Shown here: positions 54,867 to 64,000 of the stretch, piece after piece | Numbering within the stretch: position 1 is the first letter of the stretch | How the letters are laid out: each line of letters opens with the position of its first letter | Assembly: GCA_902728285.1 (NCBI GenBank) | Contig: CACVBU010000512.1 | Span: 186,001-250,000, forward strand | Length of the DNA: 64,000 nt | DNA from: Clytia hemisphaerica | Taxonomy: Eukaryota > Cnidaria > Hydrozoa > Leptothecata > Clytiidae | Direction of reading: 5' to 3' | Position numbers and translations under genes: made by a program | The notes under the pieces: model-generated | The model's database searches: none | Told to the model about the DNA's origin: nothing | The model's input: the letters and a program-made list of their open reading frames with translations, nothing else

Positions 54867-57795
54867 GGGTAGATCGTCAACTACCATTTTTAGCATGATG
54901 TCAAAATATTCAAAGTGTAATATTTTTTTGTGAAAATTTAATCTATTAAGACAATTTGCACAATTTTTAACCTCCTAGGTCAAACACAATTTTTAACCTC
55001 CTAGAACAAACACAATTTTTAACCTCCTAGGTCAAAAATCCAGCATTCCGCAGGGGGTCTTTGATTCGCACTAAAGCAAAAAATGAGTAAAAATGGCATT
55101 TTTTTGCCCATTTTAAGACAATGAAAGCCCAGTAAAGGGTCAAAATGGTTTCTAAATGGTGTCTTGTACTAATATTCAATATAAAAAGACAAAATAACCC
55201 CAGCGAGATCGCTCAATGTTTCAATTTCAGGCTAAAAAGGCTGATTTTCTCCGATTCTGGGTAGCATAATACATGAAAGCAGCATTTTTGAGGACCCACA
55301 ACTTTTAAACTTTTTAAGGTACACACTTGAAACTTTCAGTAATTAAACACTTCAGTGAAAGCTCCAGGAAAAATTTAACTTGAATTTTCAAAAATTTCCT
55401 ATAAATCCATAATGGCGTCCTAGAAATTGAGTTTTCGTGCTAAATGCAAATATTTCAAGCTAAAACTTGGTTTTCTCAGGCTAAAATCTCAAAAATGGTT
55501 TCAAATGGTGTCCTGAAATCTTTTGGTGTTGAAAGTATTCTGAAAATACTCTGGGAGAAACAAAATGGTTTGGGTCAGAAATTTACCCAAGTCTGCCATT
55601 ATGGTATTGCATTTCCCACTTAAACGCGATATTTAGAGTTAAAGTCTGATTTTCTCAGGCTAAAATCTCAAAAATGGTTTCAAATAGGGTCCTGAAATCT
55701 TTTGGTGTTGAAAGTATTCTGGATATACTCTGGGAGAACCAAAATGGTTTGGGTTTGAAATTTGCCTAAGTCTGCCAATATGGTATTGCTTTTCCTGCTA
55801 AAACGTGATATTTAGAGTTAAAGTCTAATTTTCTCAGGCTAAAATCTCAAAAATGGTTTCAAATAGGGTCCTGAAATCTTTAGGTGTTGAAAGTATTCTT
55901 GGAACAATCAAGGAAAATCACAGTGGTTCACAATGGACATATATATGCCAAAGTCTGCCATTATGAATTTTATTTCTTTAGGAAGAACACTCAAGCTTAC
56001 TCAAAACATTGTGTTTTAGAATGAAATACAATTCCATAATGGTAGACTTTGGCAAATTTCTGACCCAAACCATTTTGGTTTTCCCAGAGTATTTCCAGAA
56101 TACTTTCAGGACCCTATTTGAAACCACTTTTGAGATTTTAGCCTGAGAAAATTAGAGTTTAGCTCTAAATATTGCGTATTAGTGAGAAATGCAATTCCAT
56201 AATGGCGGACTTTGGCAAATTTCTAACCCAAACTATTTTGGTTCTGCCAGAGTATATCCAGAATACTTTCAACACCAAAAAATTTCAGGACACCATCAGG
56301 AGAAAGTTTTGGGAAAAAAACTTACCACTTTTCCAATCTTTCACACTTTTACAACTTTCCTCACCAAGACTTTGCAAATGTTTATAAAAATGGGGGATTT
56401 TCCATGGTTGCAACATGGTAGCACGAAATAGAAAATATTTCCATAATTTTTTTCAAGTAAAGGTGACCTTGGAAAATCGTAATTTATGCGCCCGCTATAA
56501 TTTATTTATTCATGAAATCGAAAGTGAAAGTTCTTTATTCGATTGCTATTGGAGGATGGTATGCATAATTTTCATTTGAGCCTGGAATAATTATGACATC
56601 ATAGATCCATTTTCCCACCAAAATACCAAAACTTTGCAAATCCAAATGATTGCTGTTGTTTGCTGGGAGAGTTTGGAAAAGTCCTATTTTTCACATCTTT
56701 ACAACTTTCAAGGATGGTTTTTTGAGATGGGAAAAATGGGAAGGTATTTTACAATTTTTACAAACTCTCCAATTTTTCTGGCCAAAACTTTGACTTTTTG
56801 ATTGGAAAAGTGGGAGAACTAGGAAATTTATGTACCAAAACTTTCTCCTGCATTTGAAACCATTTTCGAGATTTTAGCCTGAGAAAATTTGACTTTAACT
56901 CTAAATATCGCGTTTTAGTTGGAAATGCAATGCCATAATGGCATACTAGGGCAAATTTCTGACCCAAACCATTTAGATTCTCCCAGAGTATTTTCAGAAT
57001 ACTTTCAACACCAAAAAATTTCAGGACACCATTTGAAACCATTTTTGAGATTTTAGCCTGAGAAAATTTGACTTTAACTCTAAATATCGCATTTTAGTGG
57101 GAAATGCAATACAATAATGGCAGACTTGGGCAAATTTCTGACCCAAACCATTTTGATTCTCCCAGAGTATTTTCAGAATACTTCCAAAATCCAAACATTT
57201 CAGGACATCATTTGAAATCATTTTAGAGATTTTAGCCAAAGAAAACCAAGTTTTAACTTTTAGCTTGAAATATTGGCATTTAGCATGAAAACTCAATTTC
57301 TAGGGCGCCATTATGGATTTATAGGAAATTTTTGAAAACTCAAGTTTGATTTTTCCTGGAGCTTTCTCTGAAGTGTTTCATTGCTGAAAATTTCAAGTGT
57401 GCACCTTAAAAAGGTTAAAAGTTGTGGGTCCTCAAAAATGCTGCTTTCATGCATTTTGCTACCCAGAATCGAAGAAAATCAGCCTTTTTAGCCTGAAATT
57501 GAAACATTGAGCGATCTCGCTGGGATTATTTTGTTATTTTATGTTGAATATTAGTACAAGACACCATTTAGAAACCATTTTGACCCTTTCCTGGCCTTTT
57601 ATAGTCTTAAAATGGGCAAAAAATGCAATTTTTACTCATTTTTTGCTTTAGTGCGAATCAAAGACCCCCCTGGGGAATGCTGGATTTTTTACCTAGGAGG
57701 TTAAAAATTGCGCAAAATGTCTTACAATAGATTAAATTTTCACAAAAAAATATTACACTTTGAATTTTTTGACTTTGCCATTTGACGATCTACCC
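54867..57795. mobile_element. 2.9 kb foldback element, TA-flanked
   Basis: The ends are TA|GGGTAGATCGTCAA and TTGACGATCTACCC|TA. Left arm 54867-about 55970 and right arm about 56020-57795 are inverted copies of each other over most of their length (CAAAGTGTAATATTTTTTTG, AACCTCCTAGGTCAAAAATC, GCGATCTCGCTGGG-type blocks appear in both). The right arm carries an unmatched insert at about 56300-56760. Inside each arm a roughly 180-bp unit with AAATGGTTTCAAAT, GGTGTTGAAAGTATTCTG and AAAATGGTTTGGGT repeats three times or more. At left, a short tract AACCTCCTAG(G/A) is repeated three times. No transposase frame exists. A transcript would fold into a hairpin of more than 1 kb. Confidence 0.85.
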
Positions 57796-57874
57796 TAAAA
57801 GGGCCGTCTTTAAATCGAGAAAAAAGAAGAAATTTCGATTTTTCGGCACTTTCCTGAAATTTTTATCAGGACTA

Positions 57875-60658
57875 CCGTGAGTAGTCCTAAATCCGACAGC
57901 CCTGCCTAAATCCATCAGCCCTGCCTAAATCCAATGGGGTCTTTCAAAGATACAAACTAAAATAAAAACAAACCTTTCGCTGTGACGCAATGACAATACC
58001 AAAGTGTCAACTAAACTGAGAGATTTGATACACTGAACCAATTGAACCATGTAACAATAATTGCTTCTTATTGCGAAGCGAATATACATGAGCGAAGCAG
58101 TTTTGCTATAGTGTGCATGTACCTTTAAATTCTATATACCCAGGGGAGCGCAAGACGAAAACGAAAATTTAGTTCCCATCTGTTAAATGTGGGTTAAGTA
58201 TTCAGATCCCGGTTGTTTTCGTCCAGGTAAGAGGCGTTACAATATCGGTTTGGTAGATTGTATTTAGGATGGCTTCGTCGAGAAAAAGAACCTCTCTACG
58301 GCGCCGAAGATCTCCCAGTCAGGGCAACTTCCATAAAAGATATTCCGTCGTTCCCGTACATTTTTAGCTTCTTTACTCCCGCTCCATATCAGAAAGCTGA
58401 TTGGTTCGGAAAACCAGAGCGCGGTCGAAGCGTTCAAATATCAGAAAGCTGATTGGTTCGGAAAACCAGCGCGCGGTCGAAGCGTTCAAAAAACTCAAAC
58501 TCTCTCTCTGCTCCCTTTTAAGAAGTCGCTGCATTGACTCGAGCATTGAAAAAACAGACACTTTCGAACCTTCGAATCTTTCCAATTTCGAATGTTTACT
58601 TTTTTGTGAGAAATAAAACTGAAACGTTGAATGTTTTGAAAAAGTTGGTGGTAAGATGTTGGAGGTGTAAGATGTTGGTTGAAAAGAAGAAGCTGAAACT
58701 GTAGCAAAGAGAAAGAACAGAAGAAAGAAGATGGGAATTTTTATTGTTTCATCTGGTTTCATTGACAAGACAGACTCAACAGAGTTGTTGTGTCATTTCC
58801 AGAAAAGGAAAGCTGAAAAATGACCTGCATACGTGGTGAAAAAACCTTTTTTGCAAAGCAGCGAATATAACTATAAGAGAGTGAGCAAGAACATGGACTT
58901 GGCCTTTTTGCATGCTTTGAAATGGGGACGAACATATTCAAGTTATGGATAATCTGGAAGAATTTATCCCTTCTCTTATTCAGTGGAAAAGAGAACTGAT
59001 TGTTTGTCGTTGTTCTTGAAATCTTGACTTGGCTGCTCGAAAATATGTGGGCTCTGGTTGCTTGCTGTTATAAATATGCATTTGATGGCCAGGATAAAGT
59101 AACTATTGAGGAAACATATGATTGTAAAAAGGATTTTAGAAATTGCTGGAAATGAAAATGACTTGTAAAATATCGAAATATGTGTCCATGAATAAATCTT
59201 GACAGTTATCATCAAAACATGATATTATGGATATTTATGATGTACTTTTAACTGTTTTAAATTTCTGTGCTACAGCTGATAAAATTATTCTAATGTGAAG
59301 AGTTTGCTCCTAAATCAATGGTAAGACTGTCAAACATTTGTCTCCAGCAGATTTAAGATTAAAAACCCTATAGGGCTTCACCACTTTGGAAAATACAGCC
59401 ATTATAAAAATGTTGAGGTTTTTTGCTAAATTGTTGAATCAAACCCTGGTCGAAGGAATTGTAGGAATCTTCTTAAATTTTAGTTCTTTTTCTCTGGTTT
59501 TTCTTTATATTTATTTTTAAGATTTTATACCACTAATAGTTTTATTATAATTATAGAACCTAAACTTTTAAATTTTTGTGTATAAATAATGATGTAACTT
59601 GATACAATATTTCTAACTCGTAACTGGGTATGGTTATTAAAGATTAATTCCTCAGTACAGTATTTCACATCCCTGTCTCAATAGACCGAGTGGTGTTTAA
59701 ACCGGATAGTGCTTGACCCCGAGGATTCTTTTTTTTTTGATTGGGTTTTGGTTTTATGCAAGAGACTCTAAAACAAAGACTAGATTTGATATCAATATTT
59801 ACATGTAAAAATCTTCGAAACCATGAATACTATCATCGAGTCACCAGTCATTTACTGAGGAAAGTCTGTCTACCCTGGAATTCTAACAAATAAAAAACTA
59901 TTTATGGCAGGGGGGGATTCGAATGTTTGTTTTTATTGAAACATTCGAAATTCGAAAGATTCGAAAGTTCGATTTTCGAACACGAGGAATTTAAAACCGG
60001 AAGTAAAATGAGTCAAAATAAAAACCAAAATTAAAAATAATTTACTTTTTAGGTTTAGGTGGAAAAGCTTTCCCGAACAAAAGACGCGATTTTAAAATTT
60101 TCTCCGAATATTTTTTACTTACCTTACATGAGTATTAGGAGACGTGTAATTAAGTGAATTAACACGAATTGAGAAATTTCATGTTAATTTCAAGGCCGTT
60201 AAAGTCCATACTTATATTCATGTAATAAGGTATAAATCATTTTTGTTTTTGGTGAGACCCCGAAAAAAGAACTTATCGGGCTCATTCAATACTTTCTATC
60301 TTTTTGCTTGCAACTTGCGAATTTAGTGACCTGCCTCGATCGCTTCGCAACTTTTATACATATACGGCTTGTACAAAACATAATTTTTTATTACATAAAA
60401 CTGTTAACATTTTAAACACGAGCAACGGATTCAGAATAATAGAGGTAATTATTTTTACAACTCACACTTTTTCGATCACATTAATTGACATCTTCACATT
60501 CACATCTTGTTAGATGTTTTGTTTTGTATGAGAGTTCTTGTAATAGTTTATTGTTCAACTTGGAGAGGGAATATTTGTAAACACAGAATTTTTTTTCATA
60601 GCAGTTATTTGGGGGGGTCGGATTTAGGTAGGGCTGTCGGATTTAGGACCACTCACGG
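57875..60658. mobile_element. 2.8 kb TA-flanked element with CCGTGAGTAGTCC ends
   Basis: Left: TA then CCGTGAGTAGTCCTAAATCC and GACAGCCCTGCCTAAATCC, then a partial repeat of the latter. Right: GGATTTAGGTAGGGCTGTCG and GATTTAGGACCACTCACGG then TA. The arms are about 60-70 bp. The terminus CCGTGAG matches the 13.47 kb MITE, suggesting related transposases. The interior has no transposase I can recognise; it contains a small ORF at 58768-58373, GC-rich duplicated 53-bp units at 58390-58490, a TA-rich stretch, and at 59935-59980 a palindromic TTCGAA-rich tract. Confidence 0.65.
58373..58768 (-). other. Possible small secreted-protein ORF inside the 2.8 kb element
   Basis: An ATG-initiated frame of 131 residues begins MSMKPDETIKIPIFFLLFFL and continues FATVSASS, which looks like a signal peptide with a cleavable end. 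It then has a Ser/Phe-rich stretch and ends in two near-identical segments caused by a 53-bp DNA duplication (GAAAGCTGATTGGTTCGGAA at 58391 and 58444). No family resemblance was found. Chance cannot be excluded. Confidence 0.25.
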
Positions 60659-60659
60659 T

Positions 60660-61710
60660 ACCACATATTGTTGGAAAGCTAAGGGTTTCAGCTTTTCATT
60701 GGTAAAATTTGTTTTTAGCTATCATTTCCAGCTCATTAGCGATGGGCTAAAGTTTAACAGTCATCGGGACGATTTTCAGACCGCGCCAGCAAAACTCCCC
60801 ACACCCCGCCACACGGAAGACTAGATTTCATCTGCCATTTTTGGCACGATTTTGGTGCCTCCGAAAATTATTTCTTGCTGGTGTCAGTATAGCCCTAACT
60901 CTTCACACAAAAATTACGGGAAAGGCATGTTTGGACTTTGTACCCTATGCTGCACTCAAACACTTAAGCCAAAGTCCCGCAAAGGCAGGACAAAAATCAG
61001 TTTTTTGAAGTTTGCAAAAAAACACCACATAGAAGATCTTTCAAATTCAGTATGTGAATAGAACAGTAAAAAATACAACTTTTCTATTTTTCCTTTTTTT
61101 TGCAAAAGTTCTAGGAATGAAAATAAAGGGATAATGATAATTGAATGCTATCCATTGATGACCCGCGGCACTATCGTGAAGCTAGAATCGCTTCGCATAC
61201 TCTTTGCTTGAGAAAATGATTGACAGATTGAAGTTTTTCATCCGCGCAGGAGTTCGCGGAGCGTTCTCGGCTCAATCCTCGGACCCCGCTAAAAATGGTA
61301 GACTGAGCTGTGATAGATCATTTCGATGGAAGTTGTTGGAATGTTTACAAGGCTCTCGACAGAAAATTGTTTGTTTTATTGTCAATGATGACAGTGCGGT
61401 TATTAATTTTGTTAGATCTAACAAATTGATGTTTGTAAGTGCACTTTATAGTTTTGATTCCCATTGAAGAATCATATTCTGGTTTTCATGTTATTAGATG
61501 CTGTTTTGGAGCTTTAGGTCTACACTGGGTGTGGTGTAAGGAGGCGATTCTTTGAAAAGGTGGTTTTTTTGTGGTTTTAAAATGGAATAACTTTGGAACT
61601 ACTTAACCAATTTTAACAAATGACCCCTCATTTTTCTCACAAAGGACTTTCAAATAAAATTAGTTTGGTTTTCAAAATTTGAGGGGAAAATTTTGGCCTG
61701 ACTACCCTAT
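60660..61710 (-). repeat. Inverted, interrupted copy of the 39.86-40.27 kb repeat
   Basis: The halves lie at 60660-60890 and 61540-61710. The intervening about 650 bp includes an inverted copy of 52860-53010 (GTCCCGCAAAGGCAGGACAA, AAAGGGATAATGATAATTGA), so a member of that family appears to have inserted here. The frames 60852-61061 and 61204-61467 within it have no recognisable domain. Confidence 0.7.
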
Positions 61711-62409
61711 CTATGGCTCAAATTTTAGGCAATTTCTCATAGTTGGATAGTTTTTGAAAATGTTAATTTCATTAAAAAGCATCAGGTTATTTTTCATAAA
61801 TCCCTTTAGAAGTTTTGCGGCATATTTTTTGCTTGAGAGTTAGGTAAATGATATAGCGCTTTTGCAGCATTAATCTTTGATACGCATTTTGGCGGGGGAC
61901 GCTAGTGCCTAGTGAGTGTGACTAACCTGTTATCATTCAGTGAGTGTTTTGCCCCCCCCCCAACGAATTGCACTTGCACTTTGAGAGTGTAGAATTTTGG
62001 ATTGTTGTGCACATGATAGTTAAAAGCTTTCTGCACATCTGATACTTGGGGAAAGCACTTTTTGCACACGAGTGCTGCACCTGAGAGATGTGCCATCATA
62101 ATCTGCAATCGCAAACTTGTGGTGACTGGATGACTCTCATACTCTCAAATTGAATGCACAAAATGTAAAAAGACTTACTGGTCATTCAGAATGAAATTTT
62201 AAAAAGACAAAAGTATGAAAATCTAAAAGAACAAACTTGTAAGAGTTGACGATGAGTGACGATTGACAAAAAACAATGAAAAATTTTGCTTGACCAAGCC
62301 GCCATCTTGAAAATATTTAAAGCGATCTTTCTCGATGAGAAGAGGAATTAAAATACATTTATTGGGGAGATAAGTGCAAAATTTAAGGTTTTCAGGTGCA
62401 AGTTCAGAC

Positions 62410-63174
62410 CAGGGATATGTTATAGCGGAGCTGGATAACGCACATTTAAAAAAGCCTTGTTCTATCTCTGTCCCTGACATTAAAATTTGATATGAAACAG
62501 AAATTTAACTTTTTTAATTACAAACTCGTGAAATTTGGATTTCCTCTTGATTCAGCCAATGATTCTGCTGCTGCATTTATCGTTCACGATTAAAAACTTT
62601 TAATTATCAAGAGGGTCTGTAAAACATTGGTGAATGACAATTTAAAAAAATGAAAAACATTGTTTTCATTGTAAAGTTATAAGAAGCTTCTTCTCTAAGA
62701 ATATAAATACTCTAAATAGTACTTTTTCATTTGAAATACCGCGCTACACCGTGGGGTGCCTCCCTTTCTAACTGATATTTTCAGATAGCAAGTCGGTATG
62801 TCTGATTATGGAAAAAATTTCAAGTCAATTGAAACAACATTTGTCAAAATATTTACATCCGAAATTTTTGAAGAGAAATCATGAAAGCTTCTCAAATTCA
62901 TAACAGACGCTGATGAAAATAGATTTCATTTACAAGGAAGCTTTTGGGGTATCTTCTACAAATATTATTTTGATGAAAAGTGGGAACATCATAGCAAAAT
63001 ATGTGCAAACGTACTGCATGAATACTTTGTCTACTTTATTTTTCTTATAAAAACTGAACACTCAAGGGAACAGAGATGGATTTCTATTATCAACAGTTTA
63101 CAATAGAAAAGACAAAGAAGCAATCCGCTAAGGAATTCTCGTCCTTCATCCAGCTCCGCTATAGCATATCCCTG
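62410..63174. mobile_element. CAGGG...CCCTG element, perfect 7-bp target duplication
   Basis: Left: TTCAGAC then CAGGGATATGTTATAGCGGA and GCTGGAT. Right: ATCCAGC then TCCGCTATAGCATATCCCTG and TTCAGAC. The 27-bp ends are inverted with one mismatch, and TTCAGAC (62403-62409, 63175-63181) is duplicated exactly. Length is 765 bp with no transposase. The CAGGG end and 7-bp duplication match the element at 48.54-49.09 kb. The minus-strand frame 62480-62223 crosses the left end and is not a gene. Confidence 0.85.
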
Positions 63175-63280
63175 TTCAGACGGCTTTTTAACCTCAAGTG
63201 CAGCTAGAGTTCAGCCATTTTGCAGCTAATTTGTGCACCTTGTCCGGACCAAAATTTATCAGGTGCGTTCTCAGTGCGGA

Positions 63281-63662
63281 CACTGGGCGAAATAAGAGAT
63301 CTCCAATCCCGGAAATATCTTCAAAATATGATTTTTCCATATACTTTTGTAAATATGGAAATATGAATTTTCTATATTTCCAAAGTTGTGGAAATATCAT
63401 ATTTCATGATATTTCCAATTCTGAAATTCATTGAAACATCATATTTTCAAGATATTTCCAATTTTTGGAAATATCATCTTTCCAAAAGTTGGAAATATTT
63501 TGAAAAAATTATATTTCAGTTTTGGAAATATCATGAAATATGGTATTTCCACAATTTTGGAAATATAGAAAGGTCATATTCTATATTTACAAAAGTATAT
63601 GGAAATATCACATTTTCAAGATATTTCCAGGATTGGAAATCTCTTACTTATTTCGCCCGGTG
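63281..63662. mobile_element. CACTG-ended hairpin MITE (CACTA-like), GGA flanks
   Basis: Left: GGA then CACTGGGCGAAATAAG; right: CTTATTTCGCCCGGTG then GGA. CACTG-type ends with a 3-bp duplication are CACTA (CMC) hallmarks. The arms continue inward for about 180 bp of GGAAATAT/ATATTTCC words, making almost the whole 382 bp a hairpin. Frames on both strands merely translate the repeated words. Confidence 0.8.
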
Positions 63663-63746
63663 GGAACTTGGTATTTCCGAATGCAAACTGACCGATGAGG
63701 GGGCATTTTCAAGTTAGCGATTTTTCGTAATTTAAGATTCTAAAGT

Positions 63747-63853
63747 GCGTGATTGCGTGATCAGAGGAATCAACGTGATCAACATGATCGTGATAGAAGG
63801 CAATTTAAAACGTGATAAGGTGATTTGACAATTTTCTTTGCGTGATTGCGTGA
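63747..63853 (+). repeat. Cluster of CGTGAT words
   Basis: GCGTGATTGCGTGAT occurs at about 63746 and 63840, with further single CGTGAT copies between (AACGTGATCAACATGATCGTGAT, AAACGTGATAAGGTGAT). It is a short, irregular direct repeat of unknown origin. Confidence 0.6.
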
Positions 63854-64000
63854 TTTAAATGGCAGGAACGACGGAAGTACACCCTGAGTATCAGAGGTTG
63901 AGTTTTCAAAGAACATACCAACCTCTGAGGACCAAGTAAAGAAATTTTATCGCGCATGCGTCATTCTAATCACTGCAGAAAGAATCAGAGATGAAGAGCA

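Noticed and set aside
55485-57296. ORFs of about 90 codons on the minus strand at 56758-57296
   Set aside because: They translate the 180-bp tandem units of the foldback element; no independent coding signal.
61902-62114. Minus-strand frame with a zinc-finger-like CKKC...HVH pattern
   Set aside because: Cys/His spacing does not fit C2H2 fingers, and the region is a mosaic of repeats.

Overview
This 64 kb window is nuclear DNA of a multicellular animal, most likely a marine invertebrate. It is AT-rich, genes are split by GT-AG introns, and intergenic DNA is packed with decayed retrotransposons and short inverted-repeat DNA transposons. I cannot fix the phylum. A DIRS-type retroelement, a CR1/Jockey-like LINE and the repeat style would fit a cnidarian, tunicate or other invertebrate.

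Only three spliced protein genes are convincing. (1) Plus strand, 21301-25907: eight coding exons reconstruct in frame to a 659-residue WD40-TPR-WD40 protein of the WDTC1 (DCAF9/adipose) family, a CUL4-DDB1 ubiquitin ligase substrate receptor. (2) Minus strand, 34086-32396: three exons encode a 359-residue coiled-coil plus TRAF-C (MATH) protein with no RING or zinc fingers; a dead copy of its first exon lies about 0.7 kb upstream. (3) Minus strand, 48293-46739: three exons encode a 166-residue four-helix membrane protein of the DUF1772 (anthrone-oxygenase-like) family. The three genes show no evident functional link.

The rest is mobile or repeated DNA. 0-9 kb: a piggyBac-like MITE, a fragment of a second DIRS element and otherwise unassigned sequence. 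9-12.4 kb: a frameshifted DIRS-like element (gag-like, RT, RNase H, tyrosine recombinase) whose recombinase runs in frame into an unrelated transposon-type domain with a Cys-rich finger. 12.9-20.5 kb: MITEs, a tRNA-Thr-like sequence and at least five LINE pieces in both orientations, one split by a TIR element. 26-32 kb: MITEs and a 1.6 kb TTAA-flanked element. 37-43 kb: repeat copies shared with the 14-17 kb and 60-61 kb regions, plus a 1.2 kb element with TCCGGTG subterminal arrays. 45.1-45.7 kb: an unexplained array of about 14 bipartite motifs GAACAG-N10-TCCAGCT. 48.5-64 kb: a dense transposon landscape including two CAGGG...CCCTG elements with perfect 7-bp target duplications, a 2.9 kb foldback element, a 2.8 kb TA-flanked element and a CACTG-ended hairpin element.

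The strongest unexplained signals are the 45 kb bipartite motif array, the DIRS/transposon domain chimera and the group of TA-flanked CCGTGA-terminus elements. All coordinates were read by eye; repeat edges may be off by several bases.
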